Shown: one piece after another, positions 33,728 through 43,605 of the stretch
Numbering within the stretch: the first letter of the stretch is position 1
Layout: every line of letters begins with the position of its first letter
Assembly (NCBI GenBank): GCA_964532465.1
Contig: CAZHHX010000010.1
Span: 1-64,000, forward strand
Direction of reading: 5' to 3'
DNA from: JAPLKB01 sp964532465
GTDB lineage: Bacteria > Desulfobacterota > Syntrophorhabdia > Syntrophorhabdales > Syntrophorhabdaceae
DNA: 64,000 nt
Program-made: the position numbers and the translations under genes
The notes under the pieces: generated by a model
Told to the model about the DNA's origin: nothing
What the model saw: the letters and a program-made list of their open reading frames with translations, nothing else
Database searches by the model: none

Positions 33728-36310
33728 CTAATTTTTGAATACAACTTCTCCTTTAGTATTCACATCAACGGAAATTTTATCGCCTTCTTTTATTTCGCCT
33801 TTTAAAACCATCATGGCAAGCGCATCCTGCAGTTTCTTCTGGATAAGCCGTTTTAAGGGCCTTGCGCCGTAAATGGGGTCGTATCCTTCTTTTGAAATCA
33901 TGTTTTTCAGCTTATCGGTGAATATGAGCTCAATCTTTCTTTCTTCAACTCTCTTTGCCAGTATGGTGAGTTGTAAACCGGCAATGTGTTTTATGTCTTC
34001 GGCAGAAAGTGACCTGAATATAATAATCTCATCAATCCTGTTGAGAAACTCGGGCTTGAAGTGGAGTTTGATTGCTTCCGACACCTGCTTTCTCATCTCT
34101 TCATAATCTTTGCCGCCGAAATCCGTTATAAACTGACTTCCGATGTTTGATGTCATGATTATTACGGTATTCTTGAAATCCACTGTCCTTCCCTGTCCAT
34201 CGGTGAGCCTGCCGTCATCAAGGACCTGCAAGAGCACATTGAATACTTCGGGATGTGCCTTTTCCACTTCATCCATGAGGATAATAGAATATGGTCTTCT
34301 CCTTACGGCTTCTGTGAGGTAGCCGCCTTCCTCGTATCCTACATATCCGGGGGGCGCGCCTATCAGCCTTGATACGGAATGCTTTTCCATAAATTCGCTC
34401 ATATCGATTCTCACAATTGCCTGTTCATCATCGAATAGGAATTCCGCAAGCGCCTTTGCAAGTTCTGTCTTGCCGACTCCGGTTGGTCCCAGAAACAGAA
34501 AGGAGCCAAGGGGCCTGTTCGGGTCCTGAAGACCGGCGCGAGCCCTTCTGATTGTGCTGGAGACCGCGTCCACAGCTTCGTGCTGGCCGATAACCCTCTT
34601 ATGTATCCTGTCCTCCATGTTGACAAGTTTTTCCATGTCGCCTTCAAGCATCTTTGAAACAGGTATGCCTGTCCACTTTGAGACAACTCTTGCGATATCC
34701 TCCTCGTCAACCTCTTCCTTGAGCATCTTATTGCCCTTCTGAAATTCCGCAAGTTCTTTATTTTTTTCTTTCTGTTCCGCTTCCAATGCTGTAATCATGC
34801 CGTACCTGATTTCCGCGACCCTGCCGAAGTCTCCCCTGCGCTCCGCTTCTTCAGCCTCGGTCTTTGCTCTGTCGATCTTTTCCTTTGTCTCTCCTATGGC
34901 TTTTATCAGTTCTTTTTCCCTTCCCCAGTGCTTTCTTTTTTCACCGGCATCTGTCTTTAATTCAAGCAAGTCTTCTTCAAGTTTCTTTTTCCGTTCTTTT
35001 GAGGCTTCGTCTTTTTCCTTTTTTAATGCTTCAATCTCTATCTGAACCTGGATAATCTTTCTTTCTATCTCGTCAATCTCCGTAGGCACACTGTCAATCT
35101 CCATTCTTAATCTGGAAGACGCTTCATCAATTAGGTCAATGGCCTTGTCAGGCAGAAATCTGTCCGTTATGTACCGATGTGAAAGTGTTGCCGCGGCAAT
35201 CAATGCCGAATCCTTTATCCTCACGCCGTGATGAAGCTCGTATTTCTCCTTTAATCCCCGCAATATTGCTATAGTTTCTTCAATAGAGGGTTCTCCCACA
35301 AAAACAGGCTGGAACCTTCTTTCAAGAGCGGCATCCTTTTCGATATATTTTCTGTATTCATCAAGTGTTGTGGCCCCGATACAACGCAGTTCCCCCCTTG
35401 CAAGGGCGGGCTTCAGCATGTTTGACGCGTCTATCGCTCCCTGGGCATTGCCTGCTCCGACAATAGTGTGGAGTTCATCTATAAAAAGGATTATTGTGCC
35501 GGCAGCTTCATCAATCTCTTTCAAGACAGCCTTGAGCCTGTCCTCAAATTCACCCCTGAATTTTGCTCCTGCCAGCATGGCCCCGAGGTCAAGGGAAAGC
35601 ACTTTTTTGTTTTTTAATGTTTCCGGTATGTCGCCGCTTATAATCCTCTGGGCCAATCCTTCAACAATGGCAGTTTTCCCGACTCCCGGCTCGCCGATAA
35701 CGACAGGATTGTTCTTTGTTCTGCGTGAGAGGACCTGCATTACCCTTCTTACCTCTTCATCTCTTCCGATGACAGGGTCAAGCTTGCCTTTTCTTGCCTC
35801 TTCCGTTAAATCCCTGCAATATCTTTGCAAGGACTGGTATTTCTCTTCCGGCGACTGGTCTGTTACCCTCTGAGAACCTCTCATATCTTTCAGTACGGCA
35901 TAAATCTTGTCTTTTGTAACGCCGTAGCTCTTGAGTATTTGTGAGGCAGACCCCTCTTGAACCTCTGTGATCCCGATAAGCAGATGTTCAACGCTTACAT
36001 AATCATCTTTCAAACGTTCTGCTTCATCAAATGCCGTGTCTATTGCCTGCTTAAGATTCGGCGATATATAGACCTGCACAGCGCCTTCTACGTGAGGAAG
36101 TTTCTTCAATGCTTTTTCTATGTCGTTTATAATGTAGCTTGTGTTTGCACCCAGCTTATCGAGCATCGGTTTTACAACACCTTCTTTTTGAGATATAAGG
36201 CTGTACAGAAGGTGTTCGTTTTCAATCATTTGATTTCTGTTTTTCTCTGCTCTTTTCTGAGCGTCAGCAATAGCTTCCTGGGCTTTTATTGTTAACTTGT
36301 CAAAGTTCAT
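33728..36310 (-). CDS. clpB: ClpB disaggregase
   Basis: An 860-residue Hsp100 protein (E. coli ClpB 857). It has an N-terminal Clp_N repeat domain (about 1-145), AAA1 with GEPGVGKTA and LFIDELHT, a coiled-coil middle domain (about 405-525, rich in E and K), and AAA2 with GPTGVGKTE and LMDEVEKAHPE. It rescues aggregated proteins with DnaK. GAGGTG precedes the ATG. The upstream region contains an inverted repeat GTCAGC/GCTGAC at 36377-36400 that might be an operator; no CIRCE element is visible. Confidence 0.97.
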   Translation of the reverse strand: MNFDKLTIKAQEAIADAQKRAEKNRNQMIENEHLLYSLISQKEGVVKPMLDKLGANTSYIINDIEKALKKLPHVEGAVQVYISPNLKQAIDTAFDEAERLKDDYVSVEHLLIGITEVQEGSASQILKSYGVTKDKIYAVLKDMRGSQRVTDQSPEEKYQSLQRYCRDLTEEARKGKLDPVIGRDEEVRRVMQVLSRRTKNNPVVIGEPGVGKTAIVEGLAQRIISGDIPETLKNKKVLSLDLGAMLAGAKFRGEFEDRLKAVLKEIDEAAGTIILFIDELHTIVGAGNAQGAIDASNMLKPALARGELRCIGATTLDEYRKYIEKDAALERRFQPVFVGEPSIEETIAILRGLKEKYELHHGVRIKDSALIAAATLSHRYITDRFLPDKAIDLIDEASSRLRMEIDSVPTEIDEIERKIIQVQIEIEALKKEKDEASKERKKKLEEDLLELKTDAGEKRKHWGREKELIKAIGETKEKIDRAKTEAEEAERRGDFGRVAEIRYGMITALEAEQKEKNKELAEFQKGNKMLKEEVDEEDIARVVSKWTGIPVSKMLEGDMEKLVNMEDRIHKRVIGQHEAVDAVSSTIRRARAGLQDPNRPLGSFLFLGPTGVGKTELAKALAEFLFDDEQAIVRIDMSEFMEKHSVSRLIGAPPGYVGYEEGGYLTEAVRRRPYSIILMDEVEKAHPEVFNVLLQVLDDGRLTDGQGRTVDFKNTVIIMTSNIGSQFITDFGGKDYEEMRKQVSEAIKLHFKPEFLNRIDEIIIFRSLSAEDIKHIAGLQLTILAKRVEERKIELIFTDKLKNMISKEGYDPIYGARPLKRLIQKKLQDALAMMVLKGEIKEGDKISVDVNTKGEVVFKN

Positions 36311-36500
36311 GTTTTCACCTCTATTATGAATTTACTTTTTGTTGCCATTTACCGCTTTATTCCTGTAATTTATTTTGTCAGCCGAATGTGGAATGCTGAC
36401 TGATAAAATTAATATAATCACCATTTTTATAAAATCAATCGCATACAGCAAAGGCATCTACTCTTTGACAACACTACCTCATTGTGTTATCTAATAAACG

Positions 36501-36689
36501 ATGAAAGTTGAATGGGAAAACAAAGTATACGAATTTGAAAAACCGATGTTTGTTTCAAAGCTTCTTGAGGAATTTTCCCTCAGCAGGGAAGCTCATCTTG
36601 TTATCGCGAACGGCAGTCTGATGACGGAAGACTGCAAGCTGGGAGCGGACGACAACGTCAAACTTATAAGGGTAATTTCCGGCGGATGA
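36501..36689 (+). CDS. ThiS/MoaD-like sulfur carrier protein
   Basis: A 62-residue ubiquitin-like protein ending in the diglycine tail VISGG, where a thiocarboxylate is formed. It overlaps by four bases a TtuA-like tRNA thiolase, which makes a TtuB-type role in 2-thiolation of tRNA more likely than thiamine or molybdopterin synthesis. No E1-like activating enzyme is nearby. The ribosome binding site is weak. Confidence 0.85.
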   Translation: MKVEWENKVYEFEKPMFVSKLLEEFSLSREAHLVIANGSLMTEDCKLGADDNVKLIRVISGG

Positions 36690-37765
36690 AATGCAGGGTA
36701 TGCGGTAAACCGGCAAACATCAGCTTAAGCGCTTATCACACTGCCTTGTGCGCGGAGGATTTTACTGCTTTTATAGAAAAAAGGGTTTTAACAACAATCA
36801 ACAAATATTCCCTGATAAAAGACAGAGACACTCCGGTAGTTGCAGTATCAGGCGGAAAAGACAGTCTTGCCCTCTGGCATATTATGAATAAACTCGGATT
36901 CCCTGCTGACGGCATTTACATTGATCTCGGCATTGAGAATTATTCCGACAGATCCCTTTTAAAAATAAAAAAAATGGCTAATGACTTAAAAAGAAAGGTC
37001 TTTGTTTTCCATTTCCGGGATATGTTCGGAAAGGGTATTGAAGAATTGGCGAAGACGTTAAGAAGAGTGCCTTGCTCTGCTTGCGGCATGGTAAAACGGT
37101 ATGTTATGAATAAGGTATGCATGGATTACGGCTATTCTGTTCTCATGACGGGCCACAATCTTGACGATGAAGCATCCGCCCTGCTGGGAAATGTCCTCTA
37201 CTGGAAGGACGAATATTTGTGGAAAAAAGATGTTTTACTGGAGGGCAGGGAAGGGCGCTTATCCAGTAAGGCAAAGCCGTTATTTTTATGTTCGGAGCGG
37301 GAGATGGCAGCTTATGCGATTATAAACGGGATAGACTATATATATGAAGAATGCCCCTTTTCAACTGGCGCCAAGTCTTTGCTGTATAAAGGAATCCTTA
37401 ATAAGATAGAGGAGTTGTCACCGGCGACGAAGATAGGTTTTATTAAGGGCTATCTGAGAATGACCAAAAGGATTAAGTCCATTGACCGGAATATAAACAA
37501 CAGGCAAGGTCCCGTTGATGGGCCAGGGGAAGACGATGCAGCAGATGCTCAACTTTTCCCTGAAAGCCAAACACTTGAGGATTCGGCTCATGATGATATA
37601 AAAAGGGGCAGAGAGGATAGCCAATGTACAGTTTGCGGATATCCTGCCTACGGGGACAAATGCAGCATGTGCAGAATAATGGAAAAAATGGGAATAGAGG
37701 GCCCCGTTTATTTTGAAGAGTATGATTCCTGCAACCTTGACAGTGATGAGAGGATAATGACATAA
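36686..37765 (+). CDS. ttuA: TtuA/Ncs6-like tRNA 2-thiolation enzyme
   Basis: A 359-residue PP-loop ATPase. The N-terminal zinc finger is CRVCGKPANISLSAYHTALC, the PP-loop SGGKDSLALW (about 55-64), the central cysteine pair CSACGMVKRY and the motif TGHNLDDEA. A second zinc finger CTVCGYPAYGDKCSMC is at the C-terminus. In TtuA, cysteines of the catalytic core bind an iron-sulfur cluster and sulfur comes from a thiocarboxylated carrier, here the overlapping gene. An acidic low-complexity insert (about 271-312) separates the core from the last zinc finger, which is unusual. Confidence 0.88.
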   Translation: MKCRVCGKPANISLSAYHTALCAEDFTAFIEKRVLTTINKYSLIKDRDTPVVAVSGGKDSLALWHIMNKLGFPADGIYIDLGIENYSDRSLLKIKKMANDLKRKVFVFHFRDMFGKGIEELAKTLRRVPCSACGMVKRYVMNKVCMDYGYSVLMTGHNLDDEASALLGNVLYWKDEYLWKKDVLLEGREGRLSSKAKPLFLCSEREMAAYAIINGIDYIYEECPFSTGAKSLLYKGILNKIEELSPATKIGFIKGYLRMTKRIKSIDRNINNRQGPVDGPGEDDAADAQLFPESQTLEDSAHDDIKRGREDSQCTVCGYPAYGDKCSMCRIMEKMGIEGPVYFEEYDSCNLDSDERIMT

Positions 37766-37772
37766 GATAAAT

Positions 37773-39137
37773 ATGGGAACGCTGGATGGTTTTTCAAATC
37801 TGATATTTAACGTCTATGAGGCATTTACAGTAGCATTGTTTGTGAAAAACAATGAAAGTCTGGAATGTCTTTCATCAATATCATTTGCTAACAGTTTTGA
37901 CAAAAACAAAGATGTACTCATCGAAGGGACCCTGCCGGGGTGGGTAATCAAGCACAATGAGCCGCTTATTATACCCAATTTTGACAAGGACGAGTCTACG
38001 CTCGGATATTACAATTCAGCAGAGGGTATAAAGTCTTTTATGGGATATCCCCTGGAGGGCAAAGGGGTTATTATTGTCGACAGTAAAAAGAAATGGGTCT
38101 TTACCGATAAGGAAAAAAAGATACTCGGCGCCTTTGCTTCCATGATCCATAATGAGATTGAAAAAGATAAAAGAACTCTTGATATGGAGGAAAGGATTGA
38201 AGAATTATCCACAGAAAGAAGAATGTCAAAATTCTTTGGTGAATTGAATTTTTCAAGGATTTCTTTAAATGAATTTCTCAAAGAATGTTTGTATATTTCC
38301 GGAGCTGATTTTTGTTTTATCTGTATTGAAAAGGGCAGAAAGATTTTTTTATACGAGATTGCCGGAATTGATTCAAGCGAATATGTAAAAAAGGAATGTT
38401 CCTCCGGCGCCAGCATTGTTTCAATGGTTATGGATGGCGGGAGAGAACTTCTTCTCCCTCACGGAAGCAGTATTTTCAAGGAAAAACCTTTGTTTTTTAA
38501 TGGAGAGGCTTTAAGAGCAAAACAGTTTTTCGGTTTCCCCTTAGTTACCGATGACATGGCAATAGGCATTGTTGGATATGTCTCCGTTTCAGAGAGAAAT
38601 TTAAATGAGAGATCAATAAGTGTTTTAAGAAATATTTCAACATTACTATCTTTGTACTGTTCTTCTTTGTGGATGAAAGAAAATCTTGAAAGATTAAGAG
38701 ATTTTGAACCGATTACGGATTCCATTCAATTCCCGGTTTTTCTTGAAATTCTGGAAAATATGATAAAAAAAGGGAACAAATTTTCCCTGTTATCTGTTAA
38801 GCTAAAAAACGTATATTTATATAATAAACGTATGGGTTTGGGTTATACTAATAAACTCTTGAAGAAAGTTTCTCAGATTATCAGGTATTGTGTTGGAGGC
38901 CAAGCATTTATTGCAAGAGAGGGCGGCGGTCATTTTTATGTGTTATTAAGAAGCGATGAGAAGGTGGATTTAAAAAATATTATGAGGATTCTGGACTATA
39001 CGATTAATAAAAGTGTTGCAGAAGAAAACATCTCGGATATTTCAGGCGGCGTGGAAACAGGAATGGCAAGGTTCCCCGAAGACGGCATAGTAAGTTTCTG
39101 GGGCCTTCTCAATAGAGCTGCAGGAAGAAAGGATTAG
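37773..39137 (+). CDS. Two GAF domains with a degenerate GGDEF domain
   Basis: A 454-residue soluble protein. GAF-like folds cover about residues 1-125 and 155-295, joined by a helical segment KRTLDMEERIEELSTERRM. The C-terminal diguanylate-cyclase fold (about 310-454) has AREGGGHFYVLL in place of RxGGDEF, so it lacks the metal-binding acids and is probably inactive. It begins 8 bases after ttuA and ends 20 bases before mreB, so it may be cotranscribed with both. A sensory or scaffolding role linked to cell shape is possible but unproven. Confidence 0.8.
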   Translation: MGTLDGFSNLIFNVYEAFTVALFVKNNESLECLSSISFANSFDKNKDVLIEGTLPGWVIKHNEPLIIPNFDKDESTLGYYNSAEGIKSFMGYPLEGKGVIIVDSKKKWVFTDKEKKILGAFASMIHNEIEKDKRTLDMEERIEELSTERRMSKFFGELNFSRISLNEFLKECLYISGADFCFICIEKGRKIFLYEIAGIDSSEYVKKECSSGASIVSMVMDGGRELLLPHGSSIFKEKPLFFNGEALRAKQFFGFPLVTDDMAIGIVGYVSVSERNLNERSISVLRNISTLLSLYCSSLWMKENLERLRDFEPITDSIQFPVFLEILENMIKKGNKFSLLSVKLKNVYLYNKRMGLGYTNKLLKKVSQIIRYCVGGQAFIAREGGGHFYVLLRSDEKVDLKNIMRILDYTINKSVAEENISDISGGVETGMARFPEDGIVSFWGLLNRAAGRKD

Positions 39138-39157
39138 TCACATAAAAAGGAGGGGGC

Positions 39158-40192
39158 ATGATTGAGTATTTTAGTAAATTATTTGGTTTATTCTCCACGC
39201 ATTTAGCAATGGATCTCGGTACGGCAAATACCCTCATTTATTTGAAAGACGAAGGTATTGTGCTTAATGAACCCTCGGTTGTGGCAATTGACAATGTTAA
39301 CGGAAAGGTCATTGCTGTGGGCGCTGATGCTAAGGAATATATTGGAAGAACACCCCCGAATATCAGTGCGATAAGGCCTTTGAAAGATGGAGTAATTGCT
39401 GATTTTGATGTTACAAAGGCTATGATAAAATATTTTCTCATGGTTGTAAGAAAGGACAGAAAGATTTCAAAACCTAAGATGGTGGTTGGAGTTCCTTCGG
39501 GGATTACACAGGTGGAGAAGAAAGCGGTGGTAGACGCCTGTTTTCAGGTTGGAATAAGGGACGTTTATCTCATAGAGGAGCCTATGGCTGCTGCAATCGG
39601 TTCGGAATTGCCTATTGAGAAACCAAGAGGAAATATGGTTGTTGACATAGGAGGAGGAACAACAGAGGTGGCTATTATAAGCCTTTCTGCCACAGCTTAC
39701 AGCGAATCTCTGAGGGTTGCCGGGGACGAACTCGATGAATCGATTGTAAGGTATCTGCAGAAAAAGCACCAGTTGTCTATTGGTTTAATTGCCGCTGAAA
39801 AGATTAAAAAGGAGGCAGCTTCTATATATCCGATGAATTACAGAAATATTCCCTTGAGTATTGTAGGCAAAGACATGATGACCGGAATACCGAAAAGTTT
39901 AAAAATATCAGAGGAGGAAGTAAGGGAAGCAATCGAAGAACCCGTGTTTGCGATTATTGATGCAATAAGGAGGGCTCTGGAAAAATTGCCGCCCGAATTT
40001 GTTTCTGATTTAAACGAGTCAGGGATGATATTAACAGGCGGAGGGGCCTTATTGAAAGGGCTTGACCAGAGGATTGAGACGGATACCGGGATAAAGGTAA
40101 AGGTCAATGATGAACCGTTGCTGTCCGTTGTTCTGGGTGCAGGACAAGCTTTGGAGGATATGAAACGATACAAAAGGGTTTTTATAAATTGA
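39158..40192 (+). CDS. mreB: Rod-shape-determining actin homologue MreB
   Basis: A 344-residue MreB (E. coli 347). Phosphate-1 motif MDLGTANTLIYLKDEGIVL, connect-1 EPMAAAIG, phosphate-2 VVDIGGGTTEVAIISL and adenosine motif LTGGGALLKG are intact. It forms membrane-bound filaments that guide lateral wall synthesis, so the cell is probably rod-shaped. AAGGAGGG precedes the ATG. mreC and mreD do not follow; a convergent helicase gene does. A short GC hairpin (ACCGGCT/AGCCGGT) lies after the stop. Confidence 0.97.
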   Translation: MIEYFSKLFGLFSTHLAMDLGTANTLIYLKDEGIVLNEPSVVAIDNVNGKVIAVGADAKEYIGRTPPNISAIRPLKDGVIADFDVTKAMIKYFLMVVRKDRKISKPKMVVGVPSGITQVEKKAVVDACFQVGIRDVYLIEEPMAAAIGSELPIEKPRGNMVVDIGGGTTEVAIISLSATAYSESLRVAGDELDESIVRYLQKKHQLSIGLIAAEKIKKEAASIYPMNYRNIPLSIVGKDMMTGIPKSLKISEEEVREAIEEPVFAIIDAIRRALEKLPPEFVSDLNESGMILTGGGALLKGLDQRIETDTGIKVKVNDEPLLSVVLGAGQALEDMKRYKRVFIN

Positions 40193-40278
40193 CCGGAAAC
40201 CGGCTGAAAGCCGGTGGTTCCATGCAGAGAAAACATAAATTAAATAAGGAATGACCGCGGAATAACATCAGGTTGCTG

Positions 40279-42258
40279 TCATTCCGATACGTGCCATTCG
40301 TCATATGTACTGCCCTTTAATTCTGAGATAAATCTTGAAGGCTTCAGGATGATGTGGCCTGCCTGTTTATCGAAAGTCAGAAGGGGATAGCAAAGGTACA
40401 ATTCGTCCATTGCTCTTGTGGAAGCCACATAAAAAAGTCTTCTTTCTTCTTCGTCGTTACCTTCTTCTATGGCTTTCGGGTTAGGGAATCTCCCTTCAGC
40501 GCACCATATAATAAATACTGCTTTCCATTCAAGGCCTTTAGCCTGGTGGATGGTGCTTAAGATCATCTTTTCTTCATCCATAGAATCATTTACAATTTCT
40601 TCACCGCTGACGCCGCTTAACAGTGACAACTCGCTTAAGAAGGCATCAAGAGACTGATATTGGGTTGAAAAATTCATCAATTGTCCGATATCTTCAAGTC
40701 TTGATTCAGAGTTGGGGTAGTTATATTTAAGATAATCCGCATACCCGTGTTTCAGTATGGCAGAGATCATGTCGGATAATGCTTCTTCCCCAAGAAGCAC
40801 CGAGAGCTCGTTGAACAGCTTTGACCATATCTCAATGTTTTCTTTTTGAATACTCTTGAAATGTTCGGCAATATTCTTTGAAGCAAATGTATAAACCGGT
40901 TCAGGACAGGTTTTGATATATTCATAGATGCGATCTGCCGTTCTGTTGCCTATCCTGGGAAACAGCTTGAGCATCCTTTTCCATGAGACTTCATCGTATA
41001 TGTTGTTCATTATCCTTAAAAAGGAAACAACATCTTTTATGTGCGCCTGCTCGAAGAAACGGAGCCCGCTTCTTATATCAAAGGGGATATCCCTGCGGGT
41101 AAGCTCCATCTGAAGTTCCATGGCATGGTAATGAGCTCTGTAGAGCACTGCTATTTCATTCAGGGGTACGCCCTCATCTCTCAATTCGAGCACCCTCTGT
41201 GCTACAAACTCTGCCTGTTCCATTACATCTCTTAAGTGCGTCACAACAGGGATTACGCCGCTGCCTCTTATGCTTTTCAAGTTTTTTAAAAATTGATTTT
41301 TGTTTTGTGATATGGAGTTATTTGCAAGTTCCAGTATTTCAGGCGTGCTCCTGTAATTAGTTTCAAGCTTAAATATCCTGGCCTCTTCATATTTTTTAGG
41401 AAATTCAAGGATGTTTTGAAAGTTTGCCCCTCTGAAAGAGTAGATGCTTTGGGCATCGTCGCCTACAACGGTTACGTTTCGGTTTATGAGACCCATAAAG
41501 TCAACAATCTCTGCCTGTACGGTGTTTGTATCCTGATACTCATCAACGAGAATATGTGAAAAAACTGCGGCATAATGGGTCCTTAAATGTTCGTTTTCAG
41601 ATAGTATCTTATGCCAGAATAGGAGCAGATCATCGAAATCCATTGAGTTTGCAGCCTTCTTCTTTTCAGTATATAATTTTTCTACTGCCGATATTTCATC
41701 AATTATGTCAAAGAAAAAAGGATACTTTTCTTCAATACACGATTTAACGGTATCCATTGTATTCACGGAATAACTGAGTATCTTTTTAATTAATGTGCCT
41801 TTTGGAAATCTTCTCTCCTTCTTATCTATTTTCAGGTCTTTTATCGCAAGTTCGATTATGTCTTTTGCGTCCTCATTGTCGAGGATCGTAAAATTTTTCT
41901 TAAAACCCAGCAAATCGCAATGTTGTCTTAATATCATATTCCCGATGTGATGGAATGTGCCGCCCCACATGTATCTTGTGTCTATTTTTATCAGTTGCTG
42001 CACTCGGTGGAGCATTTCCCGTGCGGCTTTATTAGTGAATGTGAGGAGTAGTATGCTGTTCGGTGATGCTCCCTTTTCTAAAAGTCTTGCAACTCGGTAT
42101 GTGACAACACGGGTTTTGCCGCTCCCGGCCCCTGCTATGACAAGTATCGGTCCATTGCCGGACATTACCACATTGAGTTGCTCCTCATTCAGCTCTTTTT
42201 CATATTCAATAAATGATGTTTTTGGCGCGATATCTCTGTGCAGAATATATTTTTTCAT
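40279..42258 (-). CDS. UvrD/Rep-family superfamily 1A helicase
   Basis: A 659-residue 3'-5' DNA helicase. Motif I is GAGSGKT (43-49); others are TFTNKAAREML, ILVDEYQDTN, VVGDDAQSIYSFRGA, LETNYRS, HQAKGLEW and a variant motif VI EERRLFYVASTRA. It is shorter than UvrD (720) and closer to Rep/PcrA in size. It probably unwinds DNA in repair or removes proteins from DNA. It converges with mreB. The C-terminus lacks the UvrD Tudor-like extension as far as can be seen. Confidence 0.93.
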   Translation of the reverse strand: MKKYILHRDIAPKTSFIEYEKELNEEQLNVVMSGNGPILVIAGAGSGKTRVVTYRVARLLEKGASPNSILLLTFTNKAAREMLHRVQQLIKIDTRYMWGGTFHHIGNMILRQHCDLLGFKKNFTILDNEDAKDIIELAIKDLKIDKKERRFPKGTLIKKILSYSVNTMDTVKSCIEEKYPFFFDIIDEISAVEKLYTEKKKAANSMDFDDLLLFWHKILSENEHLRTHYAAVFSHILVDEYQDTNTVQAEIVDFMGLINRNVTVVGDDAQSIYSFRGANFQNILEFPKKYEEARIFKLETNYRSTPEILELANNSISQNKNQFLKNLKSIRGSGVIPVVTHLRDVMEQAEFVAQRVLELRDEGVPLNEIAVLYRAHYHAMELQMELTRRDIPFDIRSGLRFFEQAHIKDVVSFLRIMNNIYDEVSWKRMLKLFPRIGNRTADRIYEYIKTCPEPVYTFASKNIAEHFKSIQKENIEIWSKLFNELSVLLGEEALSDMISAILKHGYADYLKYNYPNSESRLEDIGQLMNFSTQYQSLDAFLSELSLLSGVSGEEIVNDSMDEEKMILSTIHQAKGLEWKAVFIIWCAEGRFPNPKAIEEGNDEEERRLFYVASTRAMDELYLCYPLLTFDKQAGHIILKPSRFISELKGSTYDEWHVSE

Positions 42259-42426
42259 TATAATGTCAGTCCTTTATCAAGAAAGAGCTTTATTCCCCAT
42301 CGCCTCAAGTGTGCTTTCCCGTATCTTTTGAAAATCCATACTTTGCCCCATGTCAGGTTCAGTATTGTTATGTAAAAGATTTGCTGAATATTTTCAATTC
42401 ATTTTTAAATATATGAATGTTGTTGA

Positions 42427-42819
42427 TTAAAAATAGAATTTAAGAATGGGATATGCCCGTTCGGTTTTATACTCAGGGATGCTGAGCGTGTTGTCTTGAC
42501 TCTGATCAAAAAGCTTGAATCTCTCAATTGCAGCGGCATTGAATTCTTCTTTGCTTACCTTTCCATCCTTGTTTTTGTCCATAAACTTGAATTCTTCGGC
42601 TGCGTCAGAATCTTTTGCAGTATTAAGCTCTTTATCATCAATAACGCCGTCATTGTTTTTATCATATTGGGTAAATTTATTATTGACAGTCGAACCAAAT
42701 TCCTTTGAATCGATATTGCCGTCGCTGTTCGCGTCAGCTTTTTCAAACGCACTGTCTGAAGTATATCCATTGCAGGCTATTATAAATATTAAAACAAATA
42801 TCAAAGCTATTCTTTTCAT
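42427..42819 (-). CDS. EF-hand lipoprotein
   Basis: A 130-residue protein with a signal sequence ending in a lipobox-like IIAC. Three EF-hand loops are clear: DANSDGNIDSKEF, DKNNDGVIDDKEL and DKNKDGKVSKEEF. A fourth, DQSQDNTLSIPEY, is weaker but has D and E at the key positions. It should bind calcium at the cell envelope, like calmodulin-like bacterial lipoproteins. The frame extends 16 codons upstream, but GGAG sits before the ATG used, which starts MKRIALIF. Confidence 0.88.
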   Translation of the reverse strand: MKRIALIFVLIFIIACNGYTSDSAFEKADANSDGNIDSKEFGSTVNNKFTQYDKNNDGVIDDKELNTAKDSDAAEEFKFMDKNKDGKVSKEEFNAAAIERFKLFDQSQDNTLSIPEYKTERAYPILKFYF

Positions 42820-42973
42820 ATTTTCCGCTCCATTGTAAACAGTAAACTTTTTGAAAAAAGTTTTCAATATATATTCCTGTGATTATCTATAAAAACCCTT
42901 TGTTTAAACCGATAATGTTGACAAGCCTCAAAGGCATTGACAGAGGTTCAACAACAGCGTAAACTAACCCGAT

Positions 42974-43507
42974 ATGAATAGGGAAAAGGTGTATATTGCA
43001 GGATTTATGACAATTGTCCTTGGGCTGTTCCTTATTTGCGATGCCTTCTGCGCCGCGCCGGGGAAAGATGATAATGATTTTGACGCACAGAAAACCAAGG
43101 AATTTTTTGTCGGCACAGCGGTTAAGCTCTTTGCAAAAGGTTATGTTGCAGTCACTGATATTGAAAAGATAAAGGAAACCAATATTGCCAAACTCAAAAA
43201 AATGAATGATGAAGAATTTGCAAGTAAGTATGCAGCCATTTATATGGACATGAATGGGCTGCCGCAGGATGTTAAAACTACTTATGGTATTGATGAAAAG
43301 ATGGACAGGTCCGTAGCGATTACAAAAATACAGTCAGCAGGCAAAAAGGATCTCTATACGATAATTGATAGTATTCCCGATACATTCATTGTAAAACACT
43401 TTGACAGTTACATTGGAGAAAGAGGGTTTGATATGAAGAGAATCCCTCCTAAAAGAGAAATCATGAATTTCTGGAATGATATCAGAAGAAAGCTTGATAC
43501 AGAATAA
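42974..43507 (+). CDS. Exported protein of unknown function
   Basis: A 177-residue protein with a signal peptide (hydrophobic run about 8-22, cleavage near AFCAAP). The mature part is highly charged and helical, with repeated lysine/glutamate segments and no cysteine. No domain was recognised. The next gene follows after 98 bases on the same strand. The upstream EF-hand gene is divergent, so the two share a promoter region. Confidence 0.7.
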   Translation: MNREKVYIAGFMTIVLGLFLICDAFCAAPGKDDNDFDAQKTKEFFVGTAVKLFAKGYVAVTDIEKIKETNIAKLKKMNDEEFASKYAAIYMDMNGLPQDVKTTYGIDEKMDRSVAITKIQSAGKKDLYTIIDSIPDTFIVKHFDSYIGERGFDMKRIPPKREIMNFWNDIRRKLDTE

Positions 43508-43605
43508 AAAGCCGGTTGATTAGGTGTATATAAATAGAATCAAAGCTCTATGAAAGAGCCTCTTTATAATTGTTTTTAAATAATCTCTTTTGAAAGGAAA
43601 CTTAT

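Noticed and set aside
34797..35873. Plus-strand frames across clpB, up to 167 codons
   Set aside because: They are reverse-strand shadows of ClpB with serine-rich, unfamiliar translations.
36377..36400. CIRCE heat-shock operator upstream of clpB
   Set aside because: The inverted repeat GTCAGC/GCTGAC does not match the CIRCE arms TTAGCACTC/GAGTGCTAA.
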